Source: Mesostigma viride
Taxonomy: Eukaryota > Streptophyta > Mesostigmatophyceae > Mesostigmatales > Mesostigmataceae
Direction: 5' to 3'
DNA length: 64,000 nucleotides
Assembly: GCA_009746045.1 (NCBI GenBank)
Contig: RPFO01000034.1
Span: 1,198,786-1,262,785, forward strand
The stretch's first letter is position 1; every line of letters starts with the position of its first letter. The position numbers were made by a program, and so were the translations under genes. Positions 39,055 to 50,460 of this stretch are shown here, one piece after another. The notes below the pieces were generated by a model. That model saw nothing but the letters and a program-made list of their open reading frames with translations. It made no database searches and had not been told where the DNA came from.

Positions 39055-40405
39055 ATTAATTAATTAATTAATTAATTAATTAATTAATTAATAGACACGT
39101 GACTGCGTCACGTGAGCATAAGTCCTCAGTGGGAGGGGAACATGGGATGGAATGGATGGTATAAGCTATCTAGGTCCTAGTTACAGGGGTGTGGGCACCG
39201 CGGCCCGAATCGCTATGAATGCCATACTTGGTCACACGCGGAGCCCCCACAGGCTTGGGGGTGGTCTCCTTCATCACTACTTGCCATCTATCCTTGCGCA
39301 CCATCTGCCTCCATATTACAGACAAACCAGGAGGCTGCCCGGGGGTGAGCCCGTCACGTCTAGTGTAGCACATGTCCATGCCGAGTCTATCACGAAAAGT
39401 CCACGGGTGGCGGCCCTGCCGCGCGCGGCCGGGGGCACGCCAGGTGAGGACATATCGCCCAGGCTGGGCGGGCTTGGTGCCAGCTAGTCTATCTGATGTA
39501 TCTACCTGATCTGTGCGGGCCAGGTGCCCGGCTAGGCCCAGGCGCCTGTGCCTAATAATGTGGGAAACATAGGGCAAATCAGCGTACAAATCCTCATTAC
39601 TAATGTGCAAACCAAAGGGGATGTTAAGGGCCTTGCGCAGCATCTTGGTGACGGCGCCGTCGAGTCGTTGCTCCAGCTCCTGCATCAGTGTCCACGTCTC
39701 GGCGCCGTAGGTCAGGATCGTCAGAATGACGACCTTGAAGAGGTCACGCTTGACGATCCGGGGTAGGGCGGGGTTGCTCCACCAGCGGCGGTGGTCATGG
39801 AGGTGCGCCCACGCCATGCCGATCCGTTTCGTCATGTCGTCCTCGCAGTCAGGAAGCCAACTGCCGAGCAGCTTGAAGCGGCCTGAAGTAGGGTAGTTGA
39901 CCTCGGCATCGTCTAAGAGGCGGAGTGTGGGTGGGGGCCCTGCCATGCCGAGGGCCAGGGCCTCCGTTTTGGGGCTGATTTCTAGACCAACCGCCCGAGC
40001 CTCGAGCGCCAGGCAGTCCAGCCAAAGTTGGGCAGACTCCGGCTTCTCGATGAGCGTGATGTCGTCGGCATAAATGAGGTCAGCTAGTAAATTCTGCTTG
40101 TTAGTCGGCCCCCCTTCCCCAAGCTCGTTCGTGATCGCTAGGCCAGGGGCACGGCCTGCAATGCTAGCAAAGCGAGCACGTGCCTGGCGCATAACATAAT
40201 CCACTACAATAATAAACAGGTACGGCGACAGGGCGCAACCCTGCCAGACGCCGGTCTGCAGTGGGCAGGGCGGGGTAATGCCGTGTTGAGTGCGCACCGA
40301 AGTGGTCGACCCCTCATACAGCGTGCGGATGACGGTAATCAGGGGAGTGGGGACGCGAGCGCGAGCAAGTACAGCCCATAGAGCGTCCCAGAGGACAGAA
40401 TCAAA
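39055..40405 (-). mobile_element. 5'-truncated L1/RTE-like LINE with open RT C-terminal frame
   Basis: The frame (about 40,400-39,170) is intact through RT motifs GVWQGCALSPYLF and LIYADDITLIEKPES, then GLEISPKTEALALGM, LTYGAETWTLMQELEQRLDG, RRLGLAGHLARTDQ and PPGLSVIWRQM. The 3' UTR carries a hairpin CACGTGACTGCGTCACGTG at 39,096-39,114, then (TTAA)n at 39,055-39,093. It inserted into the TATACAC array; the same array resumes at 40,408. No endonuclease or ORF1 remains. The methionine at 40,297 is internal. Confidence 0.87.
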
Positions 40406-40458
40406 AACTATACACTATACACTATACACTATGTATAAATTTATCGCGTTGACGTTAC

Positions 40459-41403
40459 TTAACGAGGACCCGGGGGGCCGTAATCGATGGCAGGGTCCTG
40501 GTAGTCATAGTCGTCTGCATCATATGGAAACGATCCTGCCGATTCGACCGGTTGGGCAGCTTCCTGAGTTGAGGGTTGGTCCTCGCTGGCATGCTCACTG
40601 GAAAACGCAGAGGCATCGCCAGCCGGATCCGCATCACCCTGCTGCTTATGGTGGGGGGGAGGGGGGCAGGGAGGGCAAGGTGGGATTGAGAGGTTGGGGG
40701 GTGGGGAGGAGAGGCGAAATTCGCGTTGGTGATTGGGTAGAAGAAGTTCATATTTTTGTGTTGTTATGAAAAGCAAGGCAACTGAGGATCCGAGGAGGCA
40801 CGCGCGTGCGCTTGTGGGCCCACAGAGAATACCAGACAAGTGAAGGGGTACGGAAAGAGAAAACTTTATTAGTGGGAAATAATTCCTAGCATATCACCCA
40901 CAACATGAGGCCCTTTCAACATGGGGTCGACCAGTAGGGGATGGTACCTACACTACTTGCACATTTCACCATCTTGTCAACTCAAAAGTGCACAAAAACG
41001 ACCATCCCCGCAACAGTATCGTGTAACCATACGTACAGAACAAGCAGGCCATGCATCCCCATAAGGTTTCATGCGCAGCAACTGGGCGCTGCCGATGCTG
41101 AGCCAACCCGCCCGGCCCGCATGACTTCCGGTGGTCTGACCGTTGCCACACACGCTTGCCACCACAAACGCCGGCACACGTCGACGCGGGCCCATGAGGT
41201 GGCCGACGCAAGGTGGGCGAAGACTAAGCCGGCTCAAAAATGGAATGCATTATACAAGAAACATGCACTATAGGAATTGAATAATGGCAACAAAAAACTG
41301 ATCGGCCTGCCCTTGGCAACCAGCCACCTACCTTCTTCGCCAAGTACGCGCCGACGGCCATTGCCGCCGTGACGAGTGAAAGCGCCAGCCAAACGGCTTT
41401 CAT
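40459..41403 (-). CDS. Small membrane/secreted protein, two exons (84 aa)
   Basis: Exon 1 (41,403-41,332) encodes MKAVWLALSLVTAAMAVGAY then LAKK and ends at donor GTAGGT: a signal peptide or single N-terminal membrane anchor. Exon 2 (40,641-40,459) follows an AAGCAG acceptor in phase 0. It encodes an acidic, Ser/Gln/Asp-rich tail (QGDADPAGDASAFSSEHASE, then a Y/D-rich segment PYDADDYDYQDPAIDYGPPG) with a TAA stop. The phases match and both exons have natural composition, but the 690-bp intron is an inference. The stop lies in a repeat core (TTACTTAACGAGGAC) also found at 33,455-33,660, so the C-terminus may have been altered by an insertion. No family recognised. Confidence 0.5.
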
Positions 41404-43190
41404 TTTGGAACCCAACGAGAATGGACTGAAGTTTTTTTTAAAAAGCAAAGAGTTATCTGTGAAGGATCAGGCGCCGACGCACCGAAGAAAGCTCAGACGT
41501 CAGTCGCTGCGGGTTTCACCATGCAGGTGTCGATAATTCAAACCACGTTATGAAAAACGGCGAGGGCCAGCAGGACAGAACCACAGAAATTAAAGGAGAG
41601 TCAGCAGCAGAAACAGCCATGCACGCAAGCTTGAAAGTACAGATACCGGGAACCTTAGAAATGATCCCTTCTATAGAAAGGACCCATCACTCACCGCGAG
41701 CAGAAGTGGAAAACTGGCTTCGAAGCACGCGAATTTAAGCGCCGATATGCGTTCAAAGGTCTTCGTAGCAGCGCCTCGCAATTTGTCCCTTTATGCCATG
41801 CATAAGCAACGCTTGCGACGCACTTCGCAGTGGTTACCCAGTCATCGGGCTCAGCAAATACGCCGCGCTGGAACGTCAAGATTGGGTCATGAACGTCGGG
41901 GTCAGGACAAGGCTAACTTTAAAATGCAGATGGATACTTTCTACAGGACCATCCGCGTGTACAGCGTCATGATGGTTCGTTTGACAATGTGGCCATGTTT
42001 GTAAACCGTTTGGCGTGCTTGCTTGAGGTGTTGGCATGTGTAAGGGAAGCTGCGGACACGTGGGGCAAACCCACCTGAGCGCCTTCTTGACCGCGTTGCG
42101 ACTCGCGAGTCGCGACTTGCTGCGATTTGCGACCTTTTGCGACTTGCGTTGCGACGTTGGGAAGGTTGCAACTTGCCACGTGTCCGCTCCGAGAGAAAAG
42201 TCTGGCGAGAGCCGCGCGATCTTCTTTAGAATGCAAACAAGTTTTGCGGGCTTCGCCCGCGACATTAGAGCATGTACTTTTTGTGGCCGGTCCCCGGCCA
42301 GGGAGCCCCGGCTAGGGAGATGCGTGACACCACGTACCGCCGCCAAGGGCCAGGTGGCGCTAGCCTCGCCAAGGAGCGCGCGCTAGCTTTAGGTTTTCCA
42401 CCACAAGATTCATGGAGGTTGTCAAAAAAAGGGTCACTGAAGAAAAAAAACCAAAAGTCATGCGCCACCCTTGGATTCGAAACCGCAACCTTATAGTTTC
42501 CACGCTAATGATATGCAGTGTGCCTTGGCGCGTGAAGTCTACGCAACCAACTTTTGCGGAAGTTAAAGAATATGTATGTTGCTACAAAGGGAAAACTTGC
42601 GCAACCGCGCAGTGGACAGAGCTCGCGAACTACGTCTTGCGGAGTTCAACTAGCTACAGATTGACTGCTACCTCTGCACGGGAGCGCGATGCGCGCGGGG
42701 ATGAGTGACCTCGCCAACCCCGCAGACAGCAGGGGACAATCGCTTACAGGCGGTGGAGCAGAGGAAAATCCACGTGTGAGCTTCCTGCGCGTTTGTAACT
42801 GGTTCGGGAGAACAAAGTTTGGTCCAACAGCCCAAAAGTTTGCGACGGTTATATCTGGAGCTCGCAAACACAGGACATCGCAGAGTTTGGCTCCTGGCGC
42901 AATCTGGGCATACGGACCTCTGCCAAATGGCTCATCTGGATGTAACGCACAAAAACCCTGATAATATGGACGCCGTGGTTTGACCTTTTCGTGATTGGTC
43001 GCAACGAAATTTCGCGCAGCTGATTCGTCAAGCGGACTGTAAGTCGCGCCGCTGAGTGGCTGGAGCCGAAAGCCGTTCGAAAGAGTGTTAGCTAAAATTG
43101 TGCCAAGGCTGCGTTTTACAAATTTTAGTATATATGTTGAAGGCATCCCGCGCGAGCTTCCTGTGCTCGTTCTTGAGAGTCGTGCCTTCA
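41404..43190. other. Region without a recognisable gene
   Basis: It includes a self-complementary GCGACTCGCGAGTCGC cluster with repeated TTGCGAC words (42,094-42,160). Minus-strand frame 42,346-41,876 is low in recognisable features. A tRNA-like sequence lies at 42,470-42,560 (listed separately). Confidence 0.4.
42465..42565 (-). mobile_element. tRNA-like SINE head (B-box, A-box-like)
   Basis: The minus strand has GGTTTCGAATCC (B-box, 42,473-42,484) and an AAAGTTGGTTGCG A/D-arm-like match (42,544-42,560). Spacing is wider than a normal tRNA, and acceptor stem pairing is not visible. A poly-T/A stretch is adjacent (42,423-42,450). Confidence 0.4.
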
Positions 43191-43350
43191 CGACTCACAT
43201 GAGGCGGTGAACTCATTGTGAACTCTTTTGTGAACTGGGTCGACCGGGGCCGAGCTAATTTTGGGTCCCGACGAGTTCACGAGTTCACAGGACGAGTTCA
43301 CAATCTCCCCAAAGTCCGAGGTTGGTGAAAGTCCCCGTGAACTCCTGGTG
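43190..43350. repeat. GAGTTCAC/GTGAACTC-rich dispersed repeat
   Basis: Multiple GTGAACT and AGTTCAC words. The stretch GTGAACTGGGTCGAC recurs inverted at about 62,635-62,655, where the same kind of cluster occurs (62,525-62,700). Probably terminal parts of one repeat family. Confidence 0.6.
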
Positions 43351-43355
43351 AACGA

Positions 43356-44770
43356 AAGAGCCAATTTTACCCCGACTAGGTTGTCCCCAGTTTACAAATT
43401 AACAAAATTAACAAAATTAACAAATTAACGCCGGCGGACTACCTGCGGAGTGCGGACTGCTCGACGCGGAGTCGCCGGGCTATAAGTTCCGTACTTTACC
43501 AAACTCGGCCTCAGATGCCGCCGCACCAATTTTTACTTCTTTCCGTCACATGGCTTGCGTTGGGTTCATCGACGAGCATCGACGCTCATCGACGGTGCAA
43601 TCTGACGGCGGAGAATAAGTTCGCCACAGCATAGCGCGACGCAAGGGCTAAGATCCGACAACGTGACATGCAAAGCTTAATTATACCGCATCGCTAACCG
43701 GAAATTCCGTCCAACACCGTCGTACAGTACTGCCAGTCGACCGCACCTCTGCCTCTTAACCGTCGAATGCGCAATCGATCTAGAAAGTAGAAACGTCCCC
43801 GCGACACTTCCGCGATTTCAGTACTTTCCGTCACCCTTGACAGTTTTCGTACAATACTACAAATTTACGCCAATAGAAACTCGCCTCCATACATATATCT
43901 CGATAGAGGCGTGCGTCTTATTTAATTTCAAGGTAACTTACCTCTTAATTAATCTCGCCCCCCCGTTGTAACACCGTCCCCCCGTTGTAACACCGTCCCC
44001 CCCCCCCATAAATGCGTCCCCCCCCCGTTGTAACACCGTCCCCCCCACGTACAGTACTTTCAACCGCAGCTCTGCCTTTTACACCCCCCGCATTGGTAGT
44101 TTTAATTCAGTTCAGCCAAAAGGCCCTTCGGAATTAGACATTAGCGTTTTATTGGTTGAAAGTGTTACTGTGTCCGCCCAATTAATTAATTATTAGTTTG
44201 TTTGTTTGGTTACCGAACAACCGTTAAACCGGCTGCGAAATTTAATAATTCTTTGTTTGTTTTGTATAACCCAGCCGGATGCACTGCTCTTACGGCTAGT
44301 AAAAGCACATTTTTCAGCCAGAGATTTAATATTTCTTTGTTTTTTACCGCAAAAGAAGCGCTCTTGGCAGTCAAATTATTTATTTACACTTTCTTTATTT
44401 GTTTGGTAGCTTCAAAAACTACAGGTCATGCAGTACACTCGGGAATTAGTTAATTAAAATTCTTTTGTTTTATTTATCGTTTGCAGCTGGCCGGCGCCCA
44501 GCCTCATAATTATTTAGTAAAACTACCAATGCGGAGGGTGTAACCGTCGAATGCGCAATCGATCTAGAAAGTATCCGCGATTTCAGTACATGCCGTCACC
44601 CTTGACAGTTGTCGTACAATAGTACAAATTAACGCCAATAGAAACTCGCCTCCAAACATATATCTCGATAGAGGTATGCGTCTTATTTAATTTCAAGGTA
44701 CCTCTTAATTAATCTCGGCCCCCGCCTTCCGCTAATTTGCTAATTTGCTAAATTTGCTAAAAAAGAGCCA
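43356..44770. repeat. Duplicated block U, copy a
   Basis: Starts AGCCAATTTTACCCCGACTA; near-identical to 47,257-48,213 and 52,140-53,100. Contains GTTGTAACACCGTCCCCCC tandem units and two diverged subcopies (CGTCGAATGCGCAATCGATC). Unlike b and c it carries an extra MITE at 44,082. A diverged partial repeat of the block continues to about 45,575. Confidence 0.92.
44082..44540. mobile_element. 459-bp MITE with TA target duplication (paralogous empty sites present)
   Basis: Inverted ends CACCCCCCGCATTGGTAGTT / CACCCTCCGCATTGGTAGTT (complement of right end), one mismatch over about 23 bp, flanked by TA. The two sibling blocks (47,990-48,000 and 52,872-52,882) have the unoccupied site GCCTTTTTACCGTCG. 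No domain in its short open frames. Confidence 0.88.
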
Positions 44771-45574
44771 AACTCTCAAACTAGGATGTGCCGAACTCTC
44801 AAACTCTCAAATTCTCAAAATTTTCACTTCATTCACGCCGGCGGACTACCTGCGGACTGCTTGACGCGGAGTCGCCGGGCTTCAAGTTCTGTAACTTACC
44901 AAACTCGCCACAAAATGCCGCCGCGCTTTTTTGTACTTATTTTGGTACATGGCTTGCGTTGGGTTCATCGACGAGCATCGACGGTGCCATCCGACGGCGG
45001 AGAATAAGTTCGCCACAGCACAGCGCGACGCAATGGCTCTTTTCCATGTACAACGTGAGATGCAAAGTCCGCAACGCTGACCGAAATTCCGTCCAACACC
45101 ATCGTACAGTACTACCAGTCAACCTCAGCCCCCGCCCTCTGAGAATTTGAGAATTGATTCCGAGTAGCCGTAACTAAAGCATGCCTCTAATTGGTACGTA
45201 CCCCCCCGTTGTAACACCGTCCCCCCCCCCCTAATAGAGCCATGCCTCTTATTTCATTTGAAGGTACCTCAGCCCCCGCCCTCTGAGCATTTGAGAATTG
45301 AGAACTCTGGAGCCCCCGCCCTGAACGTCAGATCCAAAATCCGCTTGCCAGACCGGGAACTCCGTCCAATACCGTAGTGCATTGAATTGAATTGGAACAT
45401 AAATCCTTCTTTCCGTCACCCTCGATATGTTTTCGTACAATACTACAAATTCACGCCAATAGAAATTCACATCCGAACATATATCTCGATAGAGTCATGC
45501 CTCTTATTTAATTTCAAGGTACCTCTTAATTAATCTCGGCCCCCGCCCTCTGAGAATTTGAGAATTGAGAACTC

Positions 45575-47257
45575 TGGAGCCAATTTTACCCCGACTCTTT
45601 GTGAACTTGTGGTGGACAGCGTGCGTTGGCGCGAAGCAAGCCCATGAAAATGCCAGACGTGCAACATGCGCGGGAAGGTGGCAGGTGCTCGGGAGTCGCC
45701 AGCCATGAGGGACACCGACCAGCTTTTTCAGGAATGGCTACAACGGGTTACCCTCGCGAAAGGTGACCCGAAGCCTGCTATTAGCGACGACATTAACCCA
45801 AATGCTCCGAGCCCCACGGCTGTAGAAGAGCAGAGCATCGCACGCGAAGGGCACAGCGCCGCACTCGATCTGGTTGCGGCTTTGGTGATCTTTGGAGATG
45901 CTGGCAATCTTGAGGACGATAGTTGGCGCAGTAATAAATGTCGGTCTTCTTGTGCGGCATTGCATACTCTTTGGAGATGACAAGGCGAGCTCGCCTAAGC
46001 CGAAGGCAAAGCGAAATATGAGCGACAAAGCAAACGTTAAACTCACAACGCCCTGATGACAATATGGATGGCGGCAATTGGTGTTGATGGCCACATACAC
46101 ACTGATTCATATCCATCATCGTGCACGACTCGAAGACGCGGATAACATAACGGCAGGCTCGAGCTACCTTGGTCCGGATTCTCCAGATCTCTGGCCTGCG
46201 CTGTTGTCTCATTCACATACACACTGATGCGCCCGGCAATAGCATGGGCGGTCCGTCTGCATGAACAATCTTTCGTTGCTGGCCGCCCCACGCTTCACGT
46301 TCCAGGCACACTGGTTGGTAAGAAAGGTCAACTTGTAAGGTCCGTTGAGTCCGATCTCTTTTCTTTCAGGGGTATGCTCTTTTTGTGTGTGCGATCATGA
46401 TGGCCACTATGGAACGTGATTCATAAGATATTGCTTCAAATTTGCTGTGCGATAACACTTCCTTGACTACTTGTAGTAATCACTTTTATTGCTCATTGAA
46501 ATAATTTTGGACATTTATCTGCTGGCCCCAGGCAATTGTCATGTTTGTTGTCTCACTCACTTGATGACAATGTAAAGACTATCACTAAAGCAGCTAGCGC
46601 AGGCCAGAAATATGGAGAATCCGGACCATGCTGTTGATATCTCGAGCCTGCTGTTGACTCATCCGTGTTAGTCGAGTCATTCACAACGATGGAAACAAAT
46701 GGAGGTGGAAATGTGCAGCCTTGTACGTTACAACTATGGCTGGCTAACATTCAGAGCGGGATCTACACGGTTTGCGATGGCACCACTCCTTTTGAACTGC
46801 AATAACCCTAAATGGAATTAATATGTTCGCACATTGCATAGTTGCATGCCTCCCTTTATAATTGCAACGCGCCCGACATTAGTCATGATTAAAGAATTAC
46901 GCGTGCAAAAAGTTATTGTTAAGCAGCCACAATACGTCCAACATTATGTCTCACTCAATGAGCAACCAATTCAAGACATTGCACATGTCCAAGTGAGGTC
47001 TTAACAACCACAGTACCCCCAGTGCGTGTGACTAGCTCAAGGAGCTAGTATGCACGTCATTGACCACTATGAACATGTGTAGCATCATACGGTAAGCTAA
47101 TGGAATTTCCATTATTATAATTCTGAAATGTTGACTCACATTTGCTAAATGAAGTAAGGAGTTCAGTTCTAAAACAAACTCTTGCTTATGCCCACTCTGA
47201 TATGGGAAACCAGATGCCCATCCATGAAAAGAATGTGTGTGTGTGAGTGAGTGAGTG
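45575..47257. repeat. Duplicated block V, copy 1
   Basis: About 1.68 kb nearly identical to 53,136-54,810. It ends in (GT)n-(GTGA)4 immediately joined to the next block U. The sibling's end is the giant (GTGA)n array. Confidence 0.93.
45666..45980 (+). CDS. Hypothetical ORF in block V, copy 1
   Basis: A 104-aa ATG-TGA frame (MRDTDQLFQEWLQRVTLAKG, EEQSIAREGHSAALDLVAAL) duplicated without change at 53,225-53,539. Composition is plausible for protein, but no domain is known. The opposite strand also has an open frame over this stretch, so preservation may reflect recent duplication rather than selection. Confidence 0.3.
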   Translation: MRGKVAGARESPAMRDTDQLFQEWLQRVTLAKGDPKPAISDDINPNAPSPTAVEEQSIAREGHSAALDLVAALVIFGDAGNLEDDSWRSNKCRSSCAALHTLWR

Positions 47258-48213
47258 AGCCAATTTTACCCCGACTAGGTTGTCCCCAGTTTACAAATTA
47301 ACAAAATTAACAAAATTAACAAATTAACGCCGGCGGACTACCTGCGGACTGCTCGACGCGGAGTCGCCGGGCTACAAGTTCCGTACTTTACCAAACTCGG
47401 CCTCATGCAGAGGCCGCCGCACCAATTTTTACTTCTTTCCGTCACATGGCTTGCGTTGGGTTCATCGACGAGCATCGACGCTCATCGACGGTGCAATCTG
47501 ACGGCGGAGAATAAGTTCGCCACAGCATAGCGCGACGCAAGGGCTAAGATCCGACAACGTGACATGCAAAGCTTTATACCGCATCGCTAACCGGAAATTC
47601 CGTCCAACACCGTCGTACAGTACTGCCAGTCGACCGCACCTCTGCCTCTTAACCGTCGAATGCGCAATCGATCTAGAAAGTAGAAACGTCCCCGCGACAC
47701 TTCCGCGATTTCAGTACTTTCCGTCACCCTTGACAGTTTTCGTACAATACTACAAATTTACGCCAATAGAAACTCGCCTCCATACATATATCTCGATAGA
47801 GGCGTGCGTCTTATTTAATTTCAAGGTAACTTACCTCTTAATTAATCTCGCCCCCCCGTTGTAACACCGTCCCCCCGTTGTAACACCGTCCCCCCGTTGT
47901 AACACCGTCCCCCCCCCCATAAATGCGTCCCCCCCCCGTTGTAACACCGTCCCCCCCCACGTACAGTACTTTCAACCGCAGCTCTGCCTTTTTACCGTCG
48001 AATGCGCAATCGATCTAGAAAGTATCCGCGATTTCAGTACATGCCGTCACCCTTGACAGTTGTCGTACAATAGTACAAATTAACGCCAATAGAAACTCGC
48101 CTCCAAACATATATCTCGATAGAGGTATGCGTCTTATTTAATTTCAAGGTACCTCTTAATTAATCTCGGCCCCCGCCTTCCGCTAATTTGCTAATTTGCT
48201 AAATTTGCTAAAA
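47257..48213. repeat. Duplicated block U, copy b
   Basis: Directly abuts block V copy 1. Interrupted at its right end (GCTAAAAAA) by the 3.9-kb self-nested element; block U copy c follows that element. Confidence 0.92.
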
Positions 48214-49481
48214 AATCGGGGTTCTTTGAACGGAGTTTCTTCTATACGTGAATGCGGGAACAAGAGGCCGCTGGATGAGCGGCTTATAGGTCGCAGTGTT
48301 TACTCGTAGCTGTTTGGCTAGAGCTTTTGTGATTAGTAGATGCAATATAGTGCATGGTTGAAAAATGAATTAAATAAAATGTGCGTTCCGCGCTTGGGTT
48401 GATTATACCCGGGCGGAACGGGGCGTGAGGTGCAGTGCCCCTGAAAAGAACAACCTACGCATTATTTAATACTAGCCGTGCAGATTCGGGATATTCTACC
48501 CCCGGTCTGTACGGTTAGCGTCTTACTAGCATCCACTAAACATAAGGGTTTAATGACGTCAGTTAGCTAGGGATAAGGGAGGTTTTGCGACTAAAAGCCG
48601 CTCTGGCTGGTTTTGTCGGCCTCTTTCTTTGCTCGTTGTCGTTGCGGCGGCAGCCGCAGCTATGGGTGCTGCGGAGCAAAATCCCAAAAGCACTGGTTGC
48701 ACTGGCCACTTGGCCAGTGGTGAGACTTCCAGTTGTTAACCGGCCAGGCGTAGTTCCTCGCCCGGTTAACTAAAAGAAAAGAAAAAGATTACCTCCGGTC
48801 CGCACCTTTTCCCCAGCTTGGGGTCTTTGGTGGGCCGGATGCCGTGACAGGTGCTCAACTGTCGCTTGGTCGGCCCAGTGCGCGAGCTGGTGCTCCGTAC
48901 CTGGGGATGCTTGCACCCCGGGTTGGAGCCGGATGGCTGGCACTGGCGACCCGTGTCTCGGTCCGCGGCCTGCGGCTTTTTCTTCGGAAATTGCTGCTGG
49001 CCAGCAAACTTTGCAATTGCCTTCCGCCGAGGGGGGGGTGGTTGGGGCTGGGGACGGCGATGGGAAAAGCGTCTAAGCTAGAAATTTTTTCCCCACGCAT
49101 AGAAACCTCGGGGGGAATGCGGTCTTGGCTGAACGGACTCTCGTTCAGCCAGGTGCCTGGGGCTGTGGCCTCGGGCATCCGGGCTGGCGGGGCCTGGGCT
49201 AGGTCCACGTTTTTTCTCGAAGCACCCCGGGTCTATGGGGAGACGGCCATAGCGGTACCGACTCGGGGCCCCGAGAGGGGTCATGATAGGCTGGCCGTGC
49301 GCAATCGTAGTGCAAATGCGCTGGGCCTTTTTGGGCCTGGCCATGCATCCACAGCCGCCGGGCACACGCCTCCCGATGTGGGGGGGCTCCCGTTTTGCGG
49401 CAGGGCGGTCACTTGTGACAACGAGCAAGGTGGAGTGCGGCTTCAAGGGAAAGCCAGGGCGGGGGTGATTGGGCAACGTAC

Positions 49482-49595
49482 TTCATGAAGGGCCTTGAAC
49501 GGCGTGCCTCCGGGCATGTCAATTAGTGTCACATGTATGCTTCCACTTATTGTTTTAATGAAGATGCTGGTTTTTGTGGGAGCTACGTGGGACAT
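49482..49595 (-). CDS. Ubiquitin-like first-exon candidate (copy 1)
   Basis: The 38-codon stretch begins ATG and contains SIFIKTISGSIHVTLID, matching the first beta-hairpin of ubiquitin (IFVKTLTGKTITLEV). It ends in CATGAA followed by GTACGT, a good splice donor. Read without splicing, it stops 29 codons... shortly after (49,443). It lies at the end of block C of the self-nested element. It could be a captured host exon or the start of an element protein. Confidence 0.45.
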
Positions 49596-49766
49596 GAATC
49601 GGGGTTCTTTGAACGGAGTTTCTTCTATACGTGAATGCGGGAACAAGAGGCCGCTGGATGAGCGGCTTATAGGTCGCAGTGTTTACTCGTAGCTGTTTGG
49701 CTAGAGCTTTTGTGATTAGTAGATGCAATATAGTGCATGGTTGAAAAATGAATTAAATAAAATTTC

Positions 49767-50000
49767 ATGTCCCACGTAGCTCCCACAAAAACCAGCATCT
49801 TCATTAAAACAATAAGTGGAAGCATACATGTGACACTAATTGACATGCCCGGAGGCACGCCGTTCAAGGCCCTTCATGAAGTACGTTGCCCTAGAGGCAA
49901 CCAAGACAAGGGTGGGTGGGTGGGGAGCAAAGAAAGAGGCCGACAAAACCAGCCAGAGCGGCTTTTAGTCGCAAAACCTCCCTTATCCCTAGCTAACTGA
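49767..50000 (+). CDS. Ubiquitin-like ORF, deleted form (77 aa)
   Basis: The same 38 codons as 49,482-49,595, but the deletion that creates linker L leaves the frame open for 39 more residues (CPRGNQDKGGWVGSKERGRQ onward) to a TGA at 50,000. The C-terminal part is read from antisense of block B, so it is probably not native. An identical ORF is at 51,905-52,138 on the minus strand. Confidence 0.35.
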   Translation: MSHVAPTKTSIFIKTISGSIHVTLIDMPGGTPFKALHEVRCPRGNQDKGGWVGSKERGRQNQPERLLVAKPPLSLAN

Positions 50001-50346
50001 CGTCATTAAACCCTTATGTTTAGTGGATGCTAGTAAGACGCTAACCGTACAGACCGGGGGTAGAATATCCCGAATCTGCACGGCTAGTATTAAATAATGC
50101 GTAGGTTGTTCTTTTCAGGGGCACTGCACCTCACGCCCCGTTCCGCCCGGGTATAATCAACCCAAGCGCGGAACGCACATTTTATTTAATTCATTTTTCA
50201 ACCATGCACTATATTGCATCTACTAATCACAAAAGCTCTAGCCAAACAGCTACGAGTAAACACTGCGACCTATAAGCCGCTCATCCAGCGGCCTCTTGTT
50301 CCCGCATTCACGTATAGAAGAAACTCCGTTCAAAGAACCCCGATTC

Positions 50347-50460
50347 ATGTCCCACGTAGCTCCCACAAAAACCAGCATCTTCATTAAAACAATAAGTGGA
50401 AGCATACATGTGACACTAATTGACATGCCCGGAGGCACGCCGTTCAAGGCCCTTCATGAA
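50347..50460 (+). CDS. Ubiquitin-like first-exon candidate (copy 3)
   Basis: Identical to 49,482-49,595, opposite orientation, again ending at GAA|GTACGT. Downstream in C' (50,870-51,172) a frame with RQCQPSGSNPGCKHPQ and basic Lys/Arg-rich sequence (CHGIRPTKDPKLGKRCGPE) is open and could be a later exon. In the other C copy a one-base homopolymer change breaks it. Confidence 0.45.

Noticed and set aside
44202-44453. ORF inside the 459-bp MITE
   Set aside because: Short, AT-rich, no transposase motif; the element is non-coding.
48844-49488. 214-codon plus-strand ORF in block C
   Set aside because: No domain, biased Gly/Ala/Arg composition, and the C' copy breaks the frame by a homopolymer difference.
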